From Pseudomonas sp. M30-35 (GTDB lineage: Bacteria; Pseudomonadota; Gammaproteobacteria; Pseudomonadales; Pseudomonadaceae), in assembly GCF_002163625.1 (NCBI RefSeq), contig NZ_CP020892.1, positions 930,001 to 994,000 on the forward strand: DNA of 64,000 nucleotides, read 5' to 3'. Below the pieces are notes generated by a model, which saw only the letters and a program-made list of their open reading frames with translations, searched no databases and had not been told where the DNA came from. A program made the position numbers and the translations under genes. Shown in pieces: positions 53,590-61,744 of this stretch (positions are counted from its first letter, which is position 1; each line of letters begins with the position of its first letter).

Positions 53590-54420
53590 CTACTGGGCTT
53601 CTGCTTTTTGCATCAGTGTGCGCTGGCGCCATTCCATAAAGGTTTTTAGCAGCAGTGTGAGTAGCGCCATCAGTGCGAGCAGGGCTGCTGCGGTGAAGGC
53701 TGCTGCGGTTTTGTAGTCGTTGTTGAGTTGATCAACCAGCAAGGGCAAGGTCAGTGTCTGGTTAATAATGGTGCCTGATACGACCGATACTGCGCCGAAT
53801 TCACCGACTGCACGGGCGTTGGTTACCACGACGCCATAGAGCAATGCCCACTTGATTTTGGGCAGGGTGATATTGCGGAATATCTGCCAGCCATTTGCCC
53901 CCAAGCACAGGGCGGCGGTTTCTTCATCCTGGCCTTGGGCTTGCATGACGGGGATCAGAATACGTGCCACATAAGGCGCGGTGACGAACACTGTCACCAT
54001 GACAATGCCGGGCCAGGCGAACATCATCTGGATGTCGTTATCGTAGAACCATTGGCCCAGTGTGCTTTCGATGCCATACACCACCAAATAGCAAAGGCCT
54101 GCCACAACAGGGGAGACTGCGTAAGGGATGTCGACAAATGTGGTCAGTACTTTGCGGCCACGGAAGTCATAGTGAGTGATGCACCACGCCAACAGTATGC
54201 CGAACACCAGATTGATCGGTACGGTCATGGCAGCAACCATTAGCGTCAGGCCGATGGCATGCAGCATGTAGTCTTCATTGAGGTTGCCCCACAACAGAGC
54301 CAATCCGCCCGACAGCGCCTTACTGAAAATCAACAGCAAAGGAACGAGCAGAATCAGGGTAACCAGGCTTAAACCCAGTGCGATCAGCAGCCATTGATGC
54401 CAGTGTTGTGGTTTTTTCAT
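53590..54420 (-). CDS. cysW: Sulfate/thiosulfate ABC permease CysW
   Basis: This is a 276-aa permease. The ATG at 54420 overlaps the cysT stop (ATGA), which rules out a six-residue longer frame. Features include VTLILLVPLLLIFSKALSGGL, DIPYAVSPVVAGLCYLVVYG and the EAA loop EETAALCLGANGWQIFRNITLP (about residues 172-193), then GEFGAVSVVSGTI. It pairs with CysT to form the membrane channel of the sulfate importer. Its ATPase is not next to it but divergent at 56768. Confidence 0.95.
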   Translation of the reverse strand: MKKPQHWHQWLLIALGLSLVTLILLVPLLLIFSKALSGGLALLWGNLNEDYMLHAIGLTLMVAAMTVPINLVFGILLAWCITHYDFRGRKVLTTFVDIPYAVSPVVAGLCYLVVYGIESTLGQWFYDNDIQMMFAWPGIVMVTVFVTAPYVARILIPVMQAQGQDEETAALCLGANGWQIFRNITLPKIKWALLYGVVVTNARAVGEFGAVSVVSGTIINQTLTLPLLVDQLNNDYKTAAAFTAAALLALMALLTLLLKTFMEWRQRTLMQKAEAQ

Positions 54421-55265
54421 TTGCCCTGCCGTTGCCATTTAAAAAGATGGCCCTGTAGTACTTGCAAGCTGAACAGCAGTGTCAGAGACGCCAGCAGGAT
54501 GACCGACGCAATTGCGGCAGCTGCAGGGTAGTTGAACTCTTGCAGACGGATAAAAATCATCAGCGAGGACACTTCGGTTTTAAACGGAATATTGCCGGCC
54601 AGCATGATCACCGCACCAAACTCGCCGAGGCTGCGAATGAACGATTGCGAGGCGCCAGTCAATAGCGCGGGCAGTAAAGTCGGGAGTATCACGTGAAAGA
54701 AGGTCTGCACGCGGTTGGCGCCCAGCGTTCTGGCGGCCTCTTCGTATTCGTGCCCCATGTCTTGCATCACCGGCTGCACGGTGCGCACCACAAATGGCAG
54801 GCTGGTAAAGATCATGGCGATCATGATGCCGGGGTAGGCATAGGCCAGCTTGATACCCAAAGGTTCAAGCCATGCGCCCAGCCAGCCACTTGGAGCCAGT
54901 AGCGTGGCCAAGGTTAAGCCGGCAACTGAAGTCGGCAAGGCGAAGGGCAGGTCGATAAATGCATCGACCAGGCGCCTGCCCGGGAATTCATAGCGGGTAA
55001 TGATCCACGCCAACAACATGCCGATTAGCACGGTAGCAATGGTGGCGTAGAAGGCACCACTCAGGGTCACCTTATAACTTTGCACCACGCGTGGATCACT
55101 GATTGCCTGCCAATACTGTGCCCAGCCCATGTCACTGACATAAACCAGCAACGCCGACAACGGAAACAGAATCACCAGAGAAATATAAAACGTGCTGAAG
55201 CCGAAGCTCAGGCCAAAACCTGGGAGCAAGGGTTTCTGCAGAAAAAAACGCGGGGAGGTTTGCAC
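54417..55265 (-). CDS. cysT: Sulfate/thiosulfate ABC permease CysT (CysU)
   Basis: This is a 282-aa permease. I place the start at GTG 55265: GGGA lies 9 nt upstream, whereas an in-frame TTG at 55295 falls inside a strong hairpin. The family core FGLSFGFSTFYISLVILFPLS starts soon after. The signature loop is EYEEAARTLGANRVQTFFHVILP, and GEFGAVIMLAGNIPFKTEVS follows. It is coupled to cysW by ATGA and lies 73 bp after sbp, across a hairpin. Confidence 0.93.
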   Translation of the reverse strand: MQTSPRFFLQKPLLPGFGLSFGFSTFYISLVILFPLSALLVYVSDMGWAQYWQAISDPRVVQSYKVTLSGAFYATIATVLIGMLLAWIITRYEFPGRRLVDAFIDLPFALPTSVAGLTLATLLAPSGWLGAWLEPLGIKLAYAYPGIMIAMIFTSLPFVVRTVQPVMQDMGHEYEEAARTLGANRVQTFFHVILPTLLPALLTGASQSFIRSLGEFGAVIMLAGNIPFKTEVSSLMIFIRLQEFNYPAAAAIASVILLASLTLLFSLQVLQGHLFKWQRQGK

Positions 55266-55283
55266 TCTAAATATTCCCGAACG

Positions 55284-55314
55284 AATAGGCCACAACTCAA
55301 GGTTGTGGCCTATT
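55284..55314 (-). terminator. Hairpin between sbp and cysT
   Basis: A 13-bp perfect stem, AATAGGCCACAAC (55284-55296) and GTTGTGGCCTATT (55302-55314), lies in the sbp-cysT spacer. There is no T run on the minus strand, so it is more likely an mRNA-stabilising or partial-termination hairpin that keeps sbp expression above that of the permeases. Confidence 0.7.
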
Positions 55315-55338
55315 GCTTTGACTCAAAGCAAAGAACTA

Positions 55339-56352
55339 TCAGCGACCTTCAGCCAACAATTGGTCAAGAATCCCGTTCGACGCGAAGTGCTTAGCGGTGA
55401 TCTCATCCCAAGTGCCGAGCACTTTATTAGGGTTGATCAGGCGCACCTGCGGGAATTGGCTGGCCGTTGCTGCGACCACTTCCGGGTTATGCACGCGGTA
55501 GTTGAAGGTGGTCAGCAGTTGCTGGATTTCTTTGGTGTATTGGAAATCAAGGAAGGCTTTGGAAACCTCACGCGTACCTTTGGAGTCGACGACCTTATCA
55601 ACCAGCGCGACCGGAAATTCAGCTAGAACGCTCACTGGCGGTACCACGATTTCATATTCGCCGGACTTGAATTCATCGCTGTTGGCGATGTTGACCACTT
55701 CAGATTCAAATGTCAGCAGCACATCACCTTGGCCATTTTGAGCAAAGGCTACAGTGGCCGCGCGACCGCCAGTAGGGAAGTTTTGTACGTTGTGCAGCAT
55801 TTTAGCGACGAAGCTTTTGATCTTGCTTTCATCGCCGTCAAACTTCTCGTTGGCATACAGCCAGGCGCCCAAGTAGCTGTAACGCGCATTGCCCGAGGTT
55901 TTCGGGTTAGGGAAAACCAGCTTCACATCTTCGCGCGCCAAATCATCCCAGTTCTTGATGTTTTTCGGGTTGCCTTTGCGCACCAGAAAAGCAGTGGTGC
56001 TGTAATACGGCGAGCTATTGTTGGGGAATTGCTTGGCCCAGTCTTTGCGCACCAAACCGCGCTTGGCGAGAATGTCGATATCGGTGACCTGGTTGAACGT
56101 GACGATATCAACCTTTTTACCTTGAATGATGTCTTGCGCCTGACGCGAAGTACCGGCAAACGACTGGTCAATCACTAAATCCTTGCCGGTTTCAGCCTTC
56201 CATTTAGCGACGAACTTTGGGTTGATTTCGGCAAACACTTCACGAGCGATATCGTACGAAGCATTGAGGATCGGCTTGTCCTCAGCCAGAGCAGACACGC
56301 TGCTGAACAGACTGGTGGAAATAACACTGGCAAGAAGCAGTTTCTTTAACAT
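55339..56352 (-). CDS. sbp: Sulfate-binding protein (Sbp/CysP family)
   Basis: This is a 337-aa periplasmic binding protein (signal peptide cut after ALA, about residue 23). Family segments are ILNASYDIAREVFAEINPKF, DQSFAGTSRQAQDIIQGKKVDIVTFNQ (sulfate-contact region), RKGNPKNIKNWDDLAREDVKLVFPNPKTSGNARYSYLGAW and GGRAATVAFAQNGQGDVLLTFE. The start at 56352 (MLKKLLLA) is preferred over a TTG 21 nt earlier. It is first in the minus-strand operon with cysT and cysW. Confidence 0.95.
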   Translation of the reverse strand: MLKKLLLASVISTSLFSSVSALAEDKPILNASYDIAREVFAEINPKFVAKWKAETGKDLVIDQSFAGTSRQAQDIIQGKKVDIVTFNQVTDIDILAKRGLVRKDWAKQFPNNSSPYYSTTAFLVRKGNPKNIKNWDDLAREDVKLVFPNPKTSGNARYSYLGAWLYANEKFDGDESKIKSFVAKMLHNVQNFPTGGRAATVAFAQNGQGDVLLTFESEVVNIANSDEFKSGEYEIVVPPVSVLAEFPVALVDKVVDSKGTREVSKAFLDFQYTKEIQQLLTTFNYRVHNPEVVAATASQFPQVRLINPNKVLGTWDEITAKHFASNGILDQLLAEGR

Positions 56353-56767
56353 GAGCAAGACATTCCTCGTCAAACAAGCACATCAGGCGCTTAGGCGAAA
56401 ATATTGGGGCTGATACTGCCTAAGTTTTTTATTCTTAAAAAGTAATTTTTGGCGCTATGTATAGAACCTAATAGAATTTAAACCGCCATCTGATCAGACC
56501 TGAGCTTCGGTGTTACGGATTTACAGTCAGCCGCGGATTGTCTAGTGTTTCGGCGGGTTTTGTGGCGTTTCGGTAGAGCTTTATATTCTAAATGCGAATA
56601 TAAATGTGACTAAACGATATTTTTAAGAATATAAAGTCAGCGCTATGATCTGCGCACCCGTGCATCGCCTTTATCAGCCTGCTGTCTCTGGCGCTGTTTA
56701 CCTGCAACCCTGGTTGTAGCGCACGTAAGAATTAACCGCCCGCGCCACAAGGCTGAGGACGCAACGC
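56353..56767. promoter_or_regulatory. Divergent sbp / cysA promoter region
   Basis: A 415-bp AT-rich intergenic region. It contains three copies of the heptamer TATATTC/GAATATA (56582-56588 inverted, 56596-56602, 56627-56633); the first two form a dyad with a 7-bp spacer. CysB, the sulfur-starvation activator, is the likely regulator of both sides, and these AT-rich repeats are candidate sites. The factor is inferred. Confidence 0.45.
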
Positions 56768-57757
56768 ATGTCGATTGAAATCACTAACGTCAGCAAGAAC
56801 TTCAATGCGTTCAAGGCGCTTAACCAGATCAACTTGAATATTCAAAGTGGCGAGCTGGTTGCTCTGTTGGGGCCGTCCGGGTGTGGCAAAACCACCTTGC
56901 TACGGATTATTGCCGGCCTCGAAACCCCTGATACTGGCAGTATTCAGTTCCACGGCGAAGATGTCTCCGAACACGATGTGCGTGACCGTAACGTCGGTTT
57001 CGTATTTCAGCACTACGCACTGTTTCGCCACATGACGGTGTTCGACAACGTCGCCTTTGGCCTGCGCATGAAACCCAAGCGCGAGCGACCGAGTGAATCG
57101 GTCATTGCACAAAAGGTTCATGAGTTACTCGGCTTGGTCCAACTCGATTGGCTTTCTGATCGTTACCCCGAGCAGCTTTCTGGCGGGCAGCGCCAACGTA
57201 TTGCGCTGGCCCGCGCACTCGCCGTCGAACCACGAGTCTTATTGCTTGATGAACCCTTCGGTGCGCTGGATGCCAAGGTGCGCAAGGAGCTTCGCCGCTG
57301 GTTGGCGCGGCTGCATGAAGATGTTCATCTGACCTCTGTGTTCGTGACCCACGATCAGGAAGAAGCCATGGAAGTGGCAGATCGGATCGTGGTGATGAAT
57401 AAAGGTGTGATTGAACAGATTGGCTCACCAGCAGAGGTGTATGAAAATCCGGCCAGTGATTTCGTCTATCACTTCCTGGGGGATGCGAACCGCCTTTATA
57501 TAGGCGACGACCATCACGTATTGTTCCGTCCGCATGAGGTTCACTTGTCGCGCCATGCCGAAGAAGGGCACCAGGCTGGTGAAGTGCGTGATATTCGACC
57601 ATTAGGTGCGATCACCCGGGTGACGCTCAAGGTAGAAGGGCAGAGTGATCTGATCGAAGCAGAAGTCGCCAAGGACCACATGAGCCTTGATGACCTAACC
57701 CGCGGCGAAACACTCTACTTCAAACCCAAGGGCGGCCAAGCACTGTCCAATCCTTGA
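56768..57757 (+). CDS. cysA: Sulfate/thiosulfate ABC transporter ATPase CysA
   Basis: This is a 329-aa ATPase of normal length. The motifs are Walker [12 protein letters not shown] (residues 37-47), the Q-loop [10 protein letters not shown], signature [15 protein letters not shown], Walker [15 protein letters not shown]-loop, and switch His in [12 protein letters not shown], followed by a TOBE-like C-terminal part. It is divergent from sbp-cysT-cysW instead of closing that operon, an unusual split for Pseudomonas. Confidence 0.96.
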   Translation: MSIEITNVSKNFNAFKALNQINLNIQSGELVALLGPSGCGKTTLLRIIAGLETPDTGSIQFHGEDVSEHDVRDRNVGFVFQHYALFRHMTVFDNVAFGLRMKPKRERPSESVIAQKVHELLGLVQLDWLSDRYPEQLSGGQRQRIALARALAVEPRVLLLDEPFGALDAKVRKELRRWLARLHEDVHLTSVFVTHDQEEAMEVADRIVVMNKGVIEQIGSPAEVYENPASDFVYHFLGDANRLYIGDDHHVLFRPHEVHLSRHAEEGHQAGEVRDIRPLGAITRVTLKVEGQSDLIEAEVAKDHMSLDDLTRGETLYFKPKGGQALSNP

Positions 57758-57761
57758 TCAG

Positions 57762-57815
57762 CCAAGTGGCTCTTCTAAATTAAGTGGCTCTGCTAAATTA
57801 AGCGGCTTTGCTAAA
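57762..57815. repeat. Three 18-bp tandem repeats after cysA
   Basis: Three imperfect copies of TTAAGTGGCTCTGCTAAA (57762-57779, 57780-57797, 57798-57815), directly after the cysA stop. No protein is encoded; it may have arisen by slippage. Confidence 0.85.
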
Positions 57816-57908
57816 GCGGATGGAGTGAAAAGCAGATGGCCTGAGGTTCGGGCTCGAGTTGCCACTTTCGCCCGATTGCGTTGGCTGTTCAGACCATCCA
57901 CATGCATG

Positions 57909-58163
57909 TCACGCCTGTAGCAATGCATCCAGTTCGCCCTTGCGCTCGAGACTCGCTAGATCATCAAAGCCTCCGACATGCGTATCGCCAATGAATATTT
58001 GCGGCACGCTTCTGCGCTTGGATTTATGCAGCATTTCGGCGAGCTTCTGAGGGGAAGCTGCGACGTCAATCTCGGTTGTGCTCGCGCCCTTGCGTGACAA
58101 CAAGCTTTTAGCGCGTACGCAGTAAGGACAATACTGAGTTGTATAGAGGGTTACGTGGCTCAT
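57909..58163 (-). CDS. grxC: Glutaredoxin (GrxC type)
   Basis: This is an 84-aa dithiol glutaredoxin with CPYC at residues 12-15 (TTQYCPYCVRAK), the cis-Pro in RRSVPQIFIG, and GGFDDLASLERKGEL at the end, the glutathione-binding segment. It is the second gene of a minus-strand pair after an AhpD-like protein, 12 bp apart, which suggests a peroxide or thiol response. Confidence 0.95.
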   Translation of the reverse strand: MSHVTLYTTQYCPYCVRAKSLLSRKGASTTEIDVAASPQKLAEMLHKSKRRSVPQIFIGDTHVGGFDDLASLERKGELDALLQA

Positions 58164-58175
58164 GCTCTGGTCTCC

Positions 58176-58694
58176 TTAGTCTGCAAGTGGTGGGTAGTCC
58201 ACATCGGTGTCGGCAATGTTGTTCAGGTAATTGGTCAGGGTTAGCAATGTCACCTGCGCAACCACTTCAACGATCTTGCTGTCAGTCAGGCCTGCATCAT
58301 GGGCTGCCGCTATTTGTGCATCAGTCAGATGGCCACGGCTTTCAGTGATTTGTCGCGCCAGCACGGCCAGCGCATTCAACTCACCTGAGCGTGCCTGCTC
58401 AATGTCGCCCTTGCTCAAGCCGGCTTTTTCACCGTAGAAGACGTGTGCCGCGATGCAATAGTCGCAGCCGTTAACGTCTGAGGTTGCAAGGGCCGCAACT
58501 TCCCGTTCGGCAGCGCTTAGTGAGCTTTTGCCCAAGGCTTGGGTCAGGGCCAGATAACCATTCAATGCCGCCGGAGCATGGGCCAATGTCTTGATCGCGT
58601 TGGGAACAAAGCCTAAGGCTTTTTGCACACCTTCAAGGGCTGCACGTGAGCCAGCAGGGGCTTGATCCAGGGGCAGGGCAGTGATGCGAGTCAT
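58176..58694 (-). CDS. AhpD/carboxymuconolactone decarboxylase-like protein
   Basis: This is a 172-aa protein of the CMD/AhpD-like peroxidase-related family. The active pair is in SDVNGCDYCIAAHVFYGEKAG (CxxC with the following His, about residues 76-83). GFVPNAIKTLAHAPAALNGYLAL is a family N-terminal stretch. It probably reduces a peroxide using a thiol partner, and the adjacent glutaredoxin could supply electrons. The AraC gene divergent at 58821 is a likely regulator. Confidence 0.9.
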   Translation of the reverse strand: MTRITALPLDQAPAGSRAALEGVQKALGFVPNAIKTLAHAPAALNGYLALTQALGKSSLSAAEREVAALATSDVNGCDYCIAAHVFYGEKAGLSKGDIEQARSGELNALAVLARQITESRGHLTDAQIAAAHDAGLTDSKIVEVVAQVTLLTLTNYLNNIADTDVDYPPLAD

Positions 58695-58820
58695 AGTGAA
58701 CCTCCAATAAGTTAAGTCGCGAGCTTGTTGAACAGCGTTGAGTGAATATTAGCGGCAGGGCTTTCTTTTCGGGTTCAGATCGTCGATGTTATGCAACAGA
58801 TCGTCTAAACAGGCATCACC

Positions 58821-59642
58821 ATGGACCGTTTATCAACCCTTCTAAAACACTTCAACCTGCATGCCGCCACCTACCATCAGGGCGGTTTTTGTGGGGTGGA
58901 GGATATCGCCAAGGGCAGCTTCGGCCATGTGCATCTGTTGCGCTCTGGCCACCTTAGTTTCAGGGATGAGCACCATCAGCTCATCGAATTGACCGAGCCA
59001 AGTCTGGTTCTGGTGGTTCGCCCCCTGGAGCATCGGTTAGTGGCGACAGAGGCCGACGAGGCAGAACTGGTGTGCGCAACCTTGAGCTTCGATGGCGGTG
59101 CCAATAACCCCCTGACGCTTGCGTTACCGCCTTATGTCATCAAACCTCTTCGAGAATTACCGGGCTTACTCGGTAGCCTCGAATGGCTGTTTGAAGAAGC
59201 ATTCGGCGATGAATGTGGCCGTGATGTGGTGCTCAACCGCCTGTTCGAATTGATGGTGATTCAGTTGATTCGCCACCTCCTCGCCAGCCGTAGCATTGCC
59301 TCGGGGATGATGGCCGGGCTAGCTAATCCACGTCTGTCGCGTGCACTCACCAGTATCCATAATGAGCCACAGCGCAATTGGACGGTGGCCGAGTTGGCGG
59401 GCATTGCGACTATGTCGCGGGCCAGCTTTGCTGCGCACTTTCGTCAGACAGTGGGCATCACCCCTGCAGATTACCTGGCGAACTGGCGAATCAGCCTGGC
59501 ACAAAAACGCTTACGCGAAGGGCGGCCTATCGCGCTAATCGCCGACGAGGTCGGTTATGAAAGTCCATCTGCCCTTGCGCGCACCTTTCGCCGTAAGGTG
59601 GGTGCCAGCCCGAGAGAGTGGATGCAGCGCGAAACGTTGTAG
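58821..59642 (+). CDS. AraC-family regulator
   Basis: This is a 273-aa regulator with an N-terminal cupin-like domain of the AraC_binding_2/Cupin_6 type (VHLLRSGHLSFRDEHHQLIEL) and a C-terminal double helix-turn-helix (WTVAELAGIATMSRASFAAHFRQTVGITPADYLANWRISLAQ, then IALIADEVGYESPSALARTFRRKVGASPREW). It is divergent from the AhpD-glutaredoxin pair with 126 bp between, so it is the probable controller of that pair. Confidence 0.93.
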   Translation: MDRLSTLLKHFNLHAATYHQGGFCGVEDIAKGSFGHVHLLRSGHLSFRDEHHQLIELTEPSLVLVVRPLEHRLVATEADEAELVCATLSFDGGANNPLTLALPPYVIKPLRELPGLLGSLEWLFEEAFGDECGRDVVLNRLFELMVIQLIRHLLASRSIASGMMAGLANPRLSRALTSIHNEPQRNWTVAELAGIATMSRASFAAHFRQTVGITPADYLANWRISLAQKRLREGRPIALIADEVGYESPSALARTFRRKVGASPREWMQRETL

Positions 59643-59697
59643 ACACGATTTTGCTGCTCATGCCACAGGATGAGCAGAGCACCCCATGTACGCTAAG

Positions 59698-59836
59698 GAA
59701 CCTCTGAAAAAGGTAGCGAGCGACGATAGTACAAGGCAAAAAAGTGCAAAAAAGCGGAGTTTAGTTGGCCTAAATGAGTATTTTGAGCAGTTTTTTAACG
59801 CAGTAATATCTAGCGCAGTAGTTTTTCAGAGGTTCC
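59698..59836. mobile_element. MITE-like element, copy 2 (intact ends)
   Basis: This is a 139-bp element with near-perfect 15-bp terminal inverted repeats GGAACCTCTGAAAAA and TTTTTCAGAGGTTCC, flanked by the 4-bp direct repeat CTAA (59694-59697 and 59837-59840). It has no coding capacity. The 4-bp YTAR-like target is like that of IS5-group elements, so an IS5-type transposase could move it. The DNA from 59841 to 60089 shows nothing else. Confidence 0.85.
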
Positions 59837-60089
59837 CTAACGGATTGGCTAAAGAGACAAAGGAGCTAGCCATGCTTGGGCGTCAACGGGGCTGGTAGTT
59901 TATTCACGCCGACACCATTCAGTAGACCTCATTTGCAGGCCCCACTCGCAATGATTGCGCCTAGCGGCACGCAGCAAACTACACCAAGCCAGCGCTTCAG
60001 AATCGACCTACATATCAGTCAGAAAAGTCGACTCACGGCCTCCCTCGTGATCCTGCAGCATACGCAGCTTTCCGTACAGAGGCACCCGC

Positions 60090-60758
60090 ATGCGCGATCT
60101 TCGTATTATCGCTACAGCACTTAGTCTCGCCCTGTTTTTTCCGCTGTCTTACGCTCAAGCCGGCACAGCCGCTAACATCCGCTCAACCTCACTCGATGTG
60201 GAGCGCTATTTATTGCTTTACGGAAAAGGCGGGGATGAGCGGTTCTGGGCTCGGATGAGCGAAGCAGAAAATCAACTTGGCGAACAGATCAAAAAAGAGA
60301 AAGGCGCGGCCACACTAGAAGCCATTCTCTCTACCTATCAAGGTTATGCAGAGACTGTTCGAGCTGCTTATTCGGAAAAAGATCTCGATCTGGGCACCTC
60401 ACTGGCTCAAGCACTCGATATATTCAATCTGTTAGATTCATTTTTGCCTGTCGACATAACCAGCTCCCCACCAAGCCTTGCGGACAACTTACGCATCTTC
60501 GCTGTACTCAGCATTCGCCAAGATACGCCGCTCGCAAAAGCCCGCGATCCAGAAACCATTGACCGGCTAACCAGAGACATCAGTGCGCAGATTGACTCGC
60601 TAGCCAGCCAAAACACTGGGGCTTACCAGCAACTGCCGCTGCGCTGGAAGTACCTGCAAACGGCCCACCGCGATGGGAAACCCCTGATTTACCCATTCAA
60701 TGCACAAATCGAATCCATGCTGGCGCAGTTAGAACAAGTTCCAGACGAGAACCCGTAG
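60090..60758 (+). CDS. Secreted hypothetical protein
   Basis: I do not recognise this 222-aa protein. It has a clear signal peptide (MRDLRIIATALSLALFFPLSY, cut near AQA at 24). The mature part is mostly helical with acidic and Gln-rich stretches (DERFWARMSEAENQLGEQIKKE, TIDRLTRDISAQIDSLASQ). CAGAGG lies ahead of the ATG. It is probably periplasmic. No neighbour explains it. Confidence 0.75.
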   Translation: MRDLRIIATALSLALFFPLSYAQAGTAANIRSTSLDVERYLLLYGKGGDERFWARMSEAENQLGEQIKKEKGAATLEAILSTYQGYAETVRAAYSEKDLDLGTSLAQALDIFNLLDSFLPVDITSSPPSLADNLRIFAVLSIRQDTPLAKARDPETIDRLTRDISAQIDSLASQNTGAYQQLPLRWKYLQTAHRDGKPLIYPFNAQIESMLAQLEQVPDENP

Positions 60759-60802
60759 CGCTGGCCCACAATGCAGCCTGATCACTCAGGCTCTGGCCCG
60801 CG

Positions 60803-61492
60803 TTACTGATCGTATTCGTCGTGGCGACGGTTCCAGGTGTAAGGTTCGGTTTGCGGCCAGCCTTCTGGGGATTTCTCCCACGTTTCCTGACGCCCATACG
60901 GAGTTAAATCCAGATAACTCCAAAGGGTGCCGAGGTATTCAACACCACGCGCGCCTGTGTAGTAGGTCCGGTAAATATCGTCGCCGTCACGAATAAACAC
61001 GCTAGCACCGTGCTTCTCACCATCCTTGGTGGTTGCATCAAAGTCGTAATTAAACTCACTTGCGTAAGATGAATACCACGGGATGGCATCACTCCAGCCC
61101 ATGCGCGCTTTGTATTGATCGAGCTTTGCCAAGGGCGCACGCGACACCATAACCAATGACGTATCGCGAGCATGCAGATGAGCCGGATGCGTCATCGCAT
61201 CGGCCACCCATGAGCATCCGTCGCAGCCGGCGCGCCAGTCGGGGGCAAACATAAAGTGATAAACAATCAGCTGACGACGCCCCTCGAATAGGTCGAGCAA
61301 TGACAACGTCCCCGTTTTCCCCTCGAACGAATAGTGTTTTTCCACTTTAACCATCGGTAGCTTTCTGCGTTCGGCATTGAGCGCATCGCGCGCACGCGTA
61401 AGCTCTTTTTCTTTTATAAGCAGCTGATCCAGCGCTACTTTCCAATCGTCCAAGGAAACACAATGTGGCAGCGGTTGCTTAGTAGAAGCCAT
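60803..61492 (-). CDS. DUF899 thioredoxin-like protein
   Basis: This is a 229-aa DUF899 protein. Typical features are LIKEKELTRARDALNAERRKLPMVKVEKHYSFEG, LFEGRRQLIVYHFMFAP, the CxxC-like CDGCSWVADAM with the HP motif after it, and the C-terminal YLGTLWSYLDLTPYGRQETWEKSPEGWPQ. The fold is thioredoxin-like; the function is unknown. Confidence 0.92.
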   Translation of the reverse strand: MASTKQPLPHCVSLDDWKVALDQLLIKEKELTRARDALNAERRKLPMVKVEKHYSFEGKTGTLSLLDLFEGRRQLIVYHFMFAPDWRAGCDGCSWVADAMTHPAHLHARDTSLVMVSRAPLAKLDQYKARMGWSDAIPWYSSYASEFNYDFDATTKDGEKHGASVFIRDGDDIYRTYYTGARGVEYLGTLWSYLDLTPYGRQETWEKSPEGWPQTEPYTWNRRHDEYDQ

Positions 61493-61744
61493 GGCGCAAC
61501 GTCCTTCAGAATTTAATTGGGCTCCGGGTCAGCACTTATATTCACGGGTGCGCGATAGCGAGCTGAGGCAGAGCAACACGACAATTAAACATAGCACCCC
61601 GTTTGCCAAGCAACGCGCCACGCATCGGCTTTGGGTATCGGCGAGGACGGGGTGTACAGCGCCCATCATATGGCGCTGCCGGGTAGCGGTAGTGTCTTGC
61701 GCTGAGCGGTGCGCAATAGATCACGGCGCCGCTTTTCCCTTCTG

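Noticed and set aside
55266-55295. TTG start for cysT at 55295
   Set aside because: It lies inside a perfect 13-bp hairpin, and a GTG with a better ribosome site lies 30 nt downstream.
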